From assembly GCA_934525405.1 (NCBI GenBank), contig CAKSZF010000055.1, forward strand, positions 1 to 9,155: a stretch of 9,155 nt of DNA, read 5' to 3'. The stretch is from an uncultured Faecalibacterium sp. (GTDB taxonomy: Bacteria; Bacillota; Clostridia; Oscillospirales; Ruminococcaceae). Positions within the stretch are counted from its first letter, which is position 1, and every line of letters starts with the position of its first letter. Below are positions 1 to 5,545 of this stretch, one piece after another. The notes under the pieces were generated by a model. It searched no databases, had not been told where the DNA came from, and worked only from the letters and a program-made list of their open reading frames with translations. Both the position numbers and the translations under genes were made by a program.

Positions 1-109
1 CCGGGATGCCCTTGCCCGGCAGCGCCCGGGTGGTGAACACCGTGCCGCCGCTCAGCAGGGCGCATTTTTGTTCCAGACTCAGGCTGTTGATGATATCTGT
101 ATGTTTCAT
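1..109 (-). CDS. Glycoside hydrolase family 3 enzyme, N-terminal fragment (cut by window edge)
   Basis: Only the first 36 codons are visible; the gene runs off the low-coordinate edge. The ATG at 109-107 has an AGAGG ribosome site about 8 bases upstream (near 118-122). The peptide begins MKHTDIINSLSLEQKCALLSG and continues to a segment ending KGIP. This matches the usual opening of clostridial GH3 beta-glycosidases (a 'LTLEEKAALLSG' helix, then a 'lGIP' strand before the DGP substrate loop). Because the catalytic (alpha/beta)8 domain seems to start at residue 1, the domain order should be the ordinary one, unlike the upstream GH3 gene, and no signal peptide is visible, so the product is probably cytoplasmic. 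It would hydrolyse beta-linked di- or oligosaccharides; the exact sugar cannot be told. It lies 115 bases after the first GH3 gene, with a hairpin between them. The family call rests on a short stretch and the catalytic residues are outside the window. Confidence 0.72.
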   Translation of the reverse strand, partial: MKHTDIINSLSLEQKCALLSGGTVFTTRALPGKGIP

Positions 110-141
110 GGCATTTTCCTCTTTGCCTTTTCAAATCCAGA

Positions 142-173
142 AAAGGCCCGCTGTTTTTACGCAGCGGGCCTTT
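142..173 (-). terminator. Intergenic hairpin between the two GH3 genes (terminator or attenuator)
   Basis: A perfect 12-bp stem (142-153 with 162-173) with an 8-base loop. On the minus strand it reads AAAGGCCCGCTG, loop, CAGCGGGCCTTT followed by one further T and then CTGG. The U run is only four long, so termination may be partial. It starts 51 bases after the first GH3 stop and ends only 32 bases before the ATG of the second GH3 gene. I see no room for a full promoter between hairpin and that ATG, so the second gene is probably reached by read-through. Confidence 0.6.
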
Positions 174-224
174 GGTCTGGTTTCAGTTCAGGTGCTGCAA
201 ACGTTCAGAGCGTCTTGCCTGAAA

Positions 225-3173
225 TCAGGCGTTGACTTCCTCTTCCTTGCGCTTTTTGTAGCCCTTGAGGGTCTTGACTTCCAGCGTCACGAACAGCAGA
301 GCCACCAGAACATCGGCACCGATCAGGATGATCTGCCACTTTGCCATACCGGAGTTCAGGTTCTCCTCTGCGTATGCACGGCTGTTGACCACGGTGTAGA
401 GGATATTCTTTGCGGACTCGCGCATTGCCTGCTTGCTGCTGTTAGTCAGCACGGTGACCTTGTTAAAGTCGTTGCCGGTGGTGCAGAGCATCAGGTCGCT
501 GCCGTTGCGCACGCCCTGATCTGCGGTCATGTAGCCGTAGACACCGAAGTAGTCGGTCTCCACAAAGCCCACGAAGCCCCACTCGCCGCGCAGGACGTTC
601 TTCAGCAGCTCGGAGCAGCCGCCTGCCCAGCGGGTACCGATGTAGTTGAAGGAGGACATGACAGCGTGGCAGTCAGCATCCTTCACAGAGATCTCGAAGG
701 GTTTGAGGTAGATCTCGCGGATGGCCTGCTCGTTGGACCAGGTAGCCACCATGGAGGTACGGTTGCCCTCCTGATCGTTCAGGGCAAAGTGCTTCATGTA
801 AGCATAGACACCGTGCTCCTGTGCGCCCTTGATGGCGTTGGCAGCCATCACGCCGGACAGCACGCCGTCCTCGGAGTAGTACTCGAAGTTACGGCCTGCA
901 AAAGCAGTGCGGTGGATGTTCATAGCGGGACCGTACCAGCCGGAGGTGTCCATCTCGTTGGCCATCTCACCGATGCTGTCGCCGAAGGCGTAGGCCAGAT
1001 CCTTGCTCCAGGTCATACCGATGAGGGTAGCAGCCGGGAAGCCGACAGAGCCGACACCGGTGAAGTTGTTGTTGATGGAAGCAGGGCCGTCACAGTCGTT
1101 GGTGCGGACCTTGCCGATGCTGGAAACGGAAGCGGTCTGGTAGCCGCCGAAGCCGATGGTCTGCTGCAGATCGTCGATGGACATCTGATCCAGCAGGGCA
1201 TCCCACTTCGCATCGTTGTAATCCACGCCGCGCAGGTCAGCCAGCTTCAGGCCGTTCTTTGCGCCGGTGGTAATGTCGGCAGCGTTTGCGTCGTCATCCT
1301 GCTGATAGCCAGCTTCGACGTAGGTGTGTGCGTTGTCGAACGCAGCCTTCTGCTCGTCGGTCATCTCGTAAGTAGCGGGGGCAGCGGTAGCCTCGGCGTA
1401 GTTGGCAAAGCCATCGGCGCGGGACAGGTAGCTGATCTCGCCTGCGGCGAAGTCGAACTCGTTGGTAGCGGCCTCAGCATCGCTGCCGCGCTTGTTGGAC
1501 TCGTTGTACAGGATATCGGAGGCCACGGTGTAGGTCTCGGAATCTGCAACGGTGTGGGAGTCATCGTTGGCGCTGATGACGTAGTCGCCAGCTTCCAGCA
1601 CATAGCAGCCGTTGTTCAGGTAATCGTAGGAAGCCAGCTGCTCCACCGGGATGGAGAACTCGATGGTCTCGGATGCGCCGGGAGCCAGCTCAGAGGTCTT
1701 GGCAAAGTCCAGCAGGTTTGCGGAAGCCTTCTCGATGCCGCCGTTGGTGTAGGGAGGATTGCTGTAAATTTCCACAACATCCTTGCCCGCCACAGCGCCG
1801 GTGTTTGTGACAGTAACGCTGAAGTTCAGGTTGGTGCCGTCGGAGGTGATACCGCTCATCTCCTTGGTAAAGGTGGTGTAGCTCAGGCCGTAGCCGAAGG
1901 GGTAGACCACTTCTTTGTCGTAGTCGATAAGACCCTCGGCGGCGGCAGTTTCGTAGAATTTGTAGCCCACATAGATACCTTCCACATAGTTGACGAAGGA
2001 AGGAGTGGTGCCTTCGGGGTCAAAGATGCTGGAGTCGGAGTTCAGGTCGGTGGTGTTGGTGTACTTGAAGTCGCCGAAGTTGTTCCACCACGGAGCGGCG
2101 GTCAGGTCGGAGACGTAGGTATCAGCGGTGCGTCCGGAGGGGTTCACCTCGCCGGAGACCACCTTGCCGAAGCCCTCAAAGCCGGACTGACCGGTGCCGG
2201 GGCAGAGCAGCACGCCCTTGATCTGGGGATACTTGCTGACAAAGTCCATCTGGAAGGCGTTTGCGCCGTTGTAGACCACGATGACCTTATCAAAGTTTGC
2301 AGTGACCAGATCCAGCAGTTCCTCCTCGCGGTTGGACAGCTGCAGGAAGTGGTCGCCCTTGTCCCAGTCGTTGCCCTCGTTCAGGGTATCGTCGTAGGTG
2401 CCGTTGTAGTAAGCGGTGCCGCGCTCAGAGCCGTAAGCCTGTGCCACACGGCGGACCCAGCTGCCGTCTACCACAGAAGCCATATCGGTGGGAAGGTCGG
2501 CGCCCTCGCCGCCCACGCGGGTGATGACCACCATTGCGGTGTCAGAGAAAGCTTTTGCGTTCTCCATCATCTCGTCGGTGTACAGGTTGACATTGGGTTC
2601 CGGCAGAGTCCAGTCCTGTGCCACCATGCCCACGCTGGGACGGTCGGCCTTGTAGTCGGTGTAGAACTTGCTCAGTTCCTCGTTGGTCTGGATGCCGGCA
2701 TTGTGCAGGCCGGTCAGCAGATCGGTAACGGGGTAGGCGGTGTTCAGTGCACCGGAACCGGTGCCGCCGTAGCAGGGGTTGGTAGAGGACCAGCCAAAGA
2801 CGTTCAGCTTGGAACCGGAAGCCACAGGCAGGATGTTATCCTCGTCCTTTGCCAGAACCACGCCCTCTGCGGTGATCTCATTCACCAGCTGGGTGGCCTT
2901 TGCAGAGGTTTCCTCGCTGATGGTGCCGCTGCCGGACACCAGATCCAGCATGGTGGACATGGGGCCGGTGCAGATCAGGTTGACAACGATGGTCAGTGCC
3001 AGCAGAATGGCAAGGCCAGACTGTGCACGGATCATCTTTTTCTTTGCTTTGGGCAGTTTGCGCACCGCGATCATCACAACGACCGCCAGCGCAAGCACTA
3101 CGCCAAACGCGATGAGGTACCCACGAACATTCGTAAGGACCTGCATCACATCATCCAAATTGATGGACAACAT
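225..3173 (-). CDS. Membrane-anchored GH3 beta-glycosidase with reversed domain order
   Basis: A 982-residue glycoside hydrolase, probably an exo-acting beta-glucosidase or beta-xylosidase working outside the membrane. Residues 19-37 and 53-70 are hydrophobic and flank a basic loop (RKLPKAKKKMIR); a third hydrophobic segment lies near 946-964 and is followed by a basic tail. This predicts both ends anchored with the enzyme body outside. The GH3 C-terminal-type domain comes first: a GGTGSG loop near 136-141, an EG.D segment at E223 that may hold the acid/base, NPSGR near 344-348 and YPFGYGLSY at 424-432. A fibronectin III-like part follows (about 450-545), then the catalytic barrel: DGP at 695-697, GRNFEYYSEDG from 760, K794-H795, and the presumed nucleophile D874 in ETDYFG (usually SDW). 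Reversed order is known from ruminal beta-glucosidases of Butyrivibrio fibrisolvens and Ruminococcus albus. The start is fixed by AAGGAGGA about 8 bases upstream. It has its own candidate promoter. Substrate is uncertain; family is not. Confidence 0.93.
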   Translation of the reverse strand: MLSINLDDVMQVLTNVRGYLIAFGVVLALAVVVMIAVRKLPKAKKKMIRAQSGLAILLALTIVVNLICTGPMSTMLDLVSGSGTISEETSAKATQLVNEITAEGVVLAKDEDNILPVASGSKLNVFGWSSTNPCYGGTGSGALNTAYPVTDLLTGLHNAGIQTNEELSKFYTDYKADRPSVGMVAQDWTLPEPNVNLYTDEMMENAKAFSDTAMVVITRVGGEGADLPTDMASVVDGSWVRRVAQAYGSERGTAYYNGTYDDTLNEGNDWDKGDHFLQLSNREEELLDLVTANFDKVIVVYNGANAFQMDFVSKYPQIKGVLLCPGTGQSGFEGFGKVVSGEVNPSGRTADTYVSDLTAAPWWNNFGDFKYTNTTDLNSDSSIFDPEGTTPSFVNYVEGIYVGYKFYETAAAEGLIDYDKEVVYPFGYGLSYTTFTKEMSGITSDGTNLNFSVTVTNTGAVAGKDVVEIYSNPPYTNGGIEKASANLLDFAKTSELAPGASETIEFSIPVEQLASYDYLNNGCYVLEAGDYVISANDDSHTVADSETYTVASDILYNESNKRGSDAEAATNEFDFAAGEISYLSRADGFANYAEATAAPATYEMTDEQKAAFDNAHTYVEAGYQQDDDANAADITTGAKNGLKLADLRGVDYNDAKWDALLDQMSIDDLQQTIGFGGYQTASVSSIGKVRTNDCDGPASINNNFTGVGSVGFPAATLIGMTWSKDLAYAFGDSIGEMANEMDTSGWYGPAMNIHRTAFAGRNFEYYSEDGVLSGVMAANAIKGAQEHGVYAYMKHFALNDQEGNRTSMVATWSNEQAIREIYLKPFEISVKDADCHAVMSSFNYIGTRWAGGCSELLKNVLRGEWGFVGFVETDYFGVYGYMTADQGVRNGSDLMLCTTGNDFNKVTVLTNSSKQAMRESAKNILYTVVNSRAYAEENLNSGMAKWQIILIGADVLVALLFVTLEVKTLKGYKKRKEEEVNA

Positions 3174-3208
3174 AGTTTTCTCCTCCTTGTTTTGTCGAAT
3201 CGGACAAC

Positions 3209-3227
3209 GGCAGGGGACGCCCCTGCC
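3209..3227 (-). promoter_or_regulatory. Hairpin in the 5' leader of the GH3 mRNA
   Basis: GGCAGGGG, three bases, CCCCTGCC: a perfect 8-bp GC-rich stem. No T run follows on the minus strand, so it is not an intrinsic terminator. With the proposed promoter, transcription would start near 3232, placing the stem almost at the 5' end of the mRNA and about 20 bases upstream of the ribosome site. A 5' stabilising stem or a binding site are the likely options. A second, imperfect dyad (TTGTC, 6 bases, GACAA at 3192-3207) lies between it and the ribosome site. Confidence 0.5.
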
Positions 3228-3238
3228 AGCTTGACTTT

Positions 3239-3269
3239 ATGATACCAGAAATCGCCGCAGAATTTTCAA
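3239..3269 (-). promoter_or_regulatory. Candidate sigma-70-type promoter of the GH3 gene
   Basis: On the minus strand, TTGAAA (3269-3264) is the -35 and TATCAT (3244-3239) the -10. The gap of 19 bases is long, but TG sits one base before the -10 (TGGTATCAT), an extended -10 that tolerates poor spacing. It would give a leader of about 58 bases. The -35 overlaps the end of an 18-bp dyad. Other AT-rich hexamers exist upstream, so this is the best choice, not a certain one. Confidence 0.45.
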
Positions 3270-3284
3270 TTTGTTCACAAATTG
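3267..3284. promoter_or_regulatory. Operator-like dyad over the GH3 -35 region
   Basis: CAATTTGT-TC-ACAAATTG: two perfect 8-bp inverted arms with a 2-base centre. The arm nearest the gene shares three bases with the proposed -35 hexamer (3264-3269), as expected for a repressor site. The size and symmetry suit a dimeric helix-turn-helix regulator such as a LacI- or GntR-type protein, but no such regulator is encoded in the window. AT-rich DNA makes shorter dyads by chance; 8+8 with no mismatch is less easily explained that way. Confidence 0.45.
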
Positions 3285-3325
3285 TCGTTTTGAACGCACA
3301 ATTTGCAAAAGTTACAATAAGGTTT

Positions 3326-3357
3326 CAAATTTTATTGTGCTAATACACAAATTTTAT
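3326..3357. repeat. Direct repeat CAAATTTTAT, 22-bp period, enclosing a second dyad
   Basis: CAAATTTTAT occurs at 3326-3335 and again, unchanged, at 3348-3357: two helical turns apart. Between them lies an inverted pair TTGTG-6 bases-CACAA (3335-3350). LytTR regulators are known to bind paired direct repeats of about 9 bp with a 12-13 bp gap, so the spacing fits the neighbouring response regulator; the sequence does not match the common LytTR consensus. The pair lies about 55 bp upstream of the proposed GH3 -35, a plausible activator position. Function is inferred. Confidence 0.35.
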
Positions 3358-3388
3358 CCGGCTGTATTTGTGCACCCTGCCAGACAGC

Positions 3389-3413
3389 AAAAAGCGGCAG
3401 GGAACACCTGCCG
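3389..3413 (-). terminator. Rho-independent terminator of the two-component operon
   Basis: On the minus strand CGGCAGG, a 5-base loop (TGTTC) and CCTGCCG form a 7-bp GC-rich stem (3395-3401 with 3407-3413), followed after one C by five T (3393-3389). It starts seven bases after the kinase stop codon, so it closes the regulator-kinase transcript and separates it from the GH3 gene. Confidence 0.8.
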
Positions 3414-3420
3414 TAAAAAT

Positions 3421-4692
3421 TCATTTGTTTTTTGACAGCGGAAATAAGATCCGCAGGGTGCACCAGTTGTTTTCCCAGTGCAGCGTCATGCTGCCGCCGT
3501 GCTGCTGGACAGCGGTGCGGACGCTTTTCAGGTCGGTCCCCTGCGGCAGACCGTCCGCATCCAGCGCCGGGGCAGTCTCTGTATAGTGCTCGAACCGCAG
3601 CATGGCAAAACCGCCCTGACTGTACACCGCCACCTTGATGAGCCGCTTTTCGGGGTCCGGCTCGGCGCGCACGGCGGCAATGGCGTTGTCCAGTGCCACA
3701 CCCACGATGGTGCACAGCTCCCGGATCGTGAGAAAGCCCAGCATCCTGCCGTCCGCTACGCTGGTGATGGCAATGTTCTCCTGCTGGCATTCCATGGTCT
3801 TGGCGGTGAGCAGGGTATCCAGCACCGGGTTGCCAGTCTTGTTCTCGGCCTCGTACTGGCGGATATTCTGCTCCATGGCGGCAATGGCGGCGTTCTGCTT
3901 GGTCTGGTCCTGCTCCTCCCGGATGCGGGCAAGCTGGACTTTCAGTTCATGGTACCGCCGGTTGATGAGGTTGATGCCCTCCTTGCTGCGCTTGTACTGC
4001 TCGTACTGGCGGTGCAGCACCTCGTCCATGGCGGCAAGCTCGCTGTGCAAAGCGTTCTCCCGCAGCTGCTCGTGCTGCACGGTCAGGATCAGCACGCCGG
4101 AAAAATCCACCAGCGTGCGGATAGAAAAGATGCTCATGTTGATATCGCTGCCCGGCAGAAAGCCCAGATTGCTCACCGCAAAGGCGGTCAGCGCCAGCAT
4201 GACCGCCGTCAGGGCGGCGCTGCCGCTGATCTCCAGATGCCCGGCAGGCTGGGGTCTGATGTGCAGCAGATAGCTCATCCCCCCGAACAGCGCCCCGTAC
4301 ACCAGCGCCAGCAGCAACAAAGACAGCGGCTCCCATGCGCTGCGGGTGGACCAGAGGGCACAGTGCAGCTGCCACTCCACGCTGGCGGCAAGCTCTGCCA
4401 GAATAAACGCCCGGGCGCAGTGATACCCGGCTTCCAGCAGGGTGATGTTCCACACACCCCATAAATATAGGTAGGAAAACCCGATTGCCGTTGCCATGCA
4501 GGGGATCCAGAGCCCGCCGGGCACATCGCCCGTCAGCCCCAGAAAGGCGGACAGCACCACCGCCCACAGCAGGGTGATACCCCCGGTGACCGCTCTGGAA
4601 AAGCGGGGCGCAAGCGCCGGTGTGACCAGCAGTACCGACAGACACTCGGCAAGGGCGGTGTACAGCCGGGGGATGTCCGGCAGCGCGGTCAT
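3421..4692 (-). CDS. GHKL sensor histidine kinase of a LytTR two-component system
   Basis: A 423-residue membrane kinase of the AgrC-like (HPK10) type that would phosphorylate the regulator encoded just upstream. Residues 1 to about 205 contain roughly six hydrophobic segments (near 10-29, 36-54, 60-80, 122-144, 156-178, 184-206), the sensor part. A charged coiled coil follows (about 207-285) holding RRYHELKVQL with H248, the likely phospho-acceptor. GNPVLDTLL (287-295) and the N-box VALDNAIAA (N336) mark the ATP-binding domain. Its second glycine box is unusual: GTDLKSV at 386-392 where the family has HG.GL.S, and the Asn expected after the preceding strand is replaced (RFEHYTE). Autokinase activity may therefore be weak or changed. 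The ATG overlaps the regulator stop as ATGA and has GAGGTG 7 bases upstream, so the two are translationally coupled. No AgrB/AgrD-like peptide gene is nearby; the signal is unknown. Confidence 0.9.
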   Translation of the reverse strand: MTALPDIPRLYTALAECLSVLLVTPALAPRFSRAVTGGITLLWAVVLSAFLGLTGDVPGGLWIPCMATAIGFSYLYLWGVWNITLLEAGYHCARAFILAELAASVEWQLHCALWSTRSAWEPLSLLLLALVYGALFGGMSYLLHIRPQPAGHLEISGSAALTAVMLALTAFAVSNLGFLPGSDINMSIFSIRTLVDFSGVLILTVQHEQLRENALHSELAAMDEVLHRQYEQYKRSKEGINLINRRYHELKVQLARIREEQDQTKQNAAIAAMEQNIRQYEAENKTGNPVLDTLLTAKTMECQQENIAITSVADGRMLGFLTIRELCTIVGVALDNAIAAVRAEPDPEKRLIKVAVYSQGGFAMLRFEHYTETAPALDADGLPQGTDLKSVRTAVQQHGGSMTLHWENNWCTLRILFPLSKNK

Positions 4693-5399
4693 GAGCCTTC
4701 ACCTCCGATGTAATCGGTCAGCGCTGCAAGGAAGCCCTTGCGCTTGGGGCGGCTGACCTGCAGCTCGCAGGGGCCCACCTGTACGGTGCTCTGCCGCAGC
4801 TCCCGCACCTGTGCCAGATTGACAAGATAGCCGCTGTTGCACCGGGCAAAGGGGCAGTCTGCCAGCTTTTCCTCAAAGGTCTTGAGGGCGCCGGGGGCAG
4901 AAAAATCGCCCTCGTCGGTGTAAAAGTGCACCCGGTGCCCCTCGCTTTCCAAGTAATAGATGCTTGCAGTGTCCAGCCGCCGCAGCCCGCCCTCCACCGG
5001 CACAGTGAGGTAGCGCTTTGCCCGCTTTTCCAGCCGGGAAACCGCCTTGAGCAGCTGCTGCGAAAAGGCAAAGTAGGGCACCGGCTTCAGCACATAGTCC
5101 AGCGCTCCCACCGAGTAGCCCCGGATGGCATACTGCGCCATATTGGTGATGAAGATCAGGATGACGTCTGCATCCATCTGCCGGATGCGCTCTGCCGTGG
5201 TCATGCCGTCCAGATGCTTCATCTCCACATCCAGAAAAATAATATCGTAGACCGCGCGGTAGTTGTCCAGAATGTCCACCCCGTCCGCAAAGACCGATAC
5301 CTCAAATTCTGTCCCGTACTGCCGGGTATACCGCCGGATATACTCCTGCAATACCCCCTGTACCTCCGCGTCATCCTCTACGACTGCCACCCGGATCAT
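4689..5399 (-). CDS. LytTR-family response regulator
   Basis: A 236-residue transcription regulator of the AgrA/LytR type. The receiver domain (1 to about 120) has the acidic pair D9-D10, the phosphorylation site D57 in IIFLDVEM, T85 and K105 in LKP, all the residues needed for phosphoryl transfer. The LytTR DNA-binding domain fills about 125-232 and includes the typical YLESEGHRV strand and the FARCNSGYLVNL segment. The frame stays open for 19 codons further upstream, but the start at 5399 is preferred: MIRVAVVEDD is the normal receiver opening, and GGGAGGTG lies six bases upstream, whereas the upstream ATG would lie before the proposed transcription start. First gene of an operon with the kinase (4-base overlap). 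Regulated genes are not shown by the sequence; the GH3 locus downstream is a candidate target by position only. Confidence 0.93.
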   Translation of the reverse strand: MIRVAVVEDDAEVQGVLQEYIRRYTRQYGTEFEVSVFADGVDILDNYRAVYDIIFLDVEMKHLDGMTTAERIRQMDADVILIFITNMAQYAIRGYSVGALDYVLKPVPYFAFSQQLLKAVSRLEKRAKRYLTVPVEGGLRRLDTASIYYLESEGHRVHFYTDEGDFSAPGALKTFEEKLADCPFARCNSGYLVNLAQVRELRQSTVQVGPCELQVSRPKRKGFLAALTDYIGGEGS

Positions 5400-5444
5400 G
5401 ACCGCACCTCCCTTACCACACCTTTGTGGAACTGTTACGGCTCT

Positions 5445-5474
5445 ATTATAGCGCAATCACGCCGGGTTTGCCAA
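5445..5474 (-). promoter_or_regulatory. Promoter of the two-component operon
   Basis: On the minus strand TTGGCA (5474-5469), an 18-base spacer and a perfect TATAAT (5450-5445). The transcript would begin near 5438 and carry a leader of about 39 bases. Within that leader CCACA-4 bases-TGTGG (5416-5429) can form a small 5-bp hairpin close to the ribosome site. The promoter begins five bases beyond the long hairpin that closes the malQ operon. Confidence 0.7.
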
Positions 5475-5479
5475 GGGGC

Positions 5480-5535
5480 ACTCCGCAACAAAGGGCAGGG
5501 CGGCCCACAGGCCGCCCTGCCCTTTGTTGCGGAGT
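5480..5535 (-). repeat. Perfect 26-bp inverted repeat after malQ (transcript-end hairpin)
   Basis: Arms 5480-5505 and 5510-5535 are exact reverse complements with a 4-base loop, ending 10 bases after the malQ stop. Position argues for a 3'-end hairpin of the maltose operon, stopping transcription ahead of the next promoter. It is not a standard terminator: the stem is about three times the usual length and no T run follows it on the minus strand (GCCCCTTGG). It could be an RNase-resistant 3' end, an RNase III site or a mobile-type repeat unit such as a small MITE or REP-like element. No target-site duplication or transposase was found. Confidence 0.85.
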
Positions 5536-5545
5536 TCTCTTACGC

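Noticed and set aside
188..206. A possible CcpA-type cre box after the first GH3 gene (TGAACGTTTGCA on the minus strand)
   Set aside because: It lacks two bases of the usual spacing between the TGAA and CG parts of the cre consensus, and there is no promoter beside it.
218..231. Small palindrome GCCTGAAATCAGGC over the first GH3 stop codon
   Set aside because: The stem is only 5-6 bp with a 2-4 base loop and no T run; the stronger hairpin at 142-173 explains the 3' end better.
6..3242. A 1078-codon open frame on the plus strand
   Set aside because: It is antisense to the permuted GH3 gene, which has a strong ribosome site, recognisable domains and catalytic motifs. The plus-strand translation is rich in G, V, H and D with no family signature, as expected from codon bias of the opposite strand.
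3302..3309. 8-bp perfect palindrome TTTGCAAA upstream of the GH3 gene
   Set aside because: It is too short in AT-rich DNA to report as a site of its own; it is noted only as part of the wider control region.
3174..3420. Possible riboswitch or small RNA in the 247-base region upstream of the GH3 gene
   Set aside because: I could match no known riboswitch core; the visible structure is short dyads and a simple stem, better explained by protein binding sites and a leader hairpin.
3478..4464. A 328-codon plus-strand frame and several overlapping frames on both strands
   Set aside because: They are shadows of the sensor kinase gene; compositions rich in Q, H, R and A and lack of ribosome sites argue against real proteins.
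5400..5456. A longer start for the response regulator, adding 19 residues
   Set aside because: The extension lies over the proposed -10 and leader, has no receiver-domain similarity, and the internal ATG at 5399 has a strong ribosome site at proper spacing.
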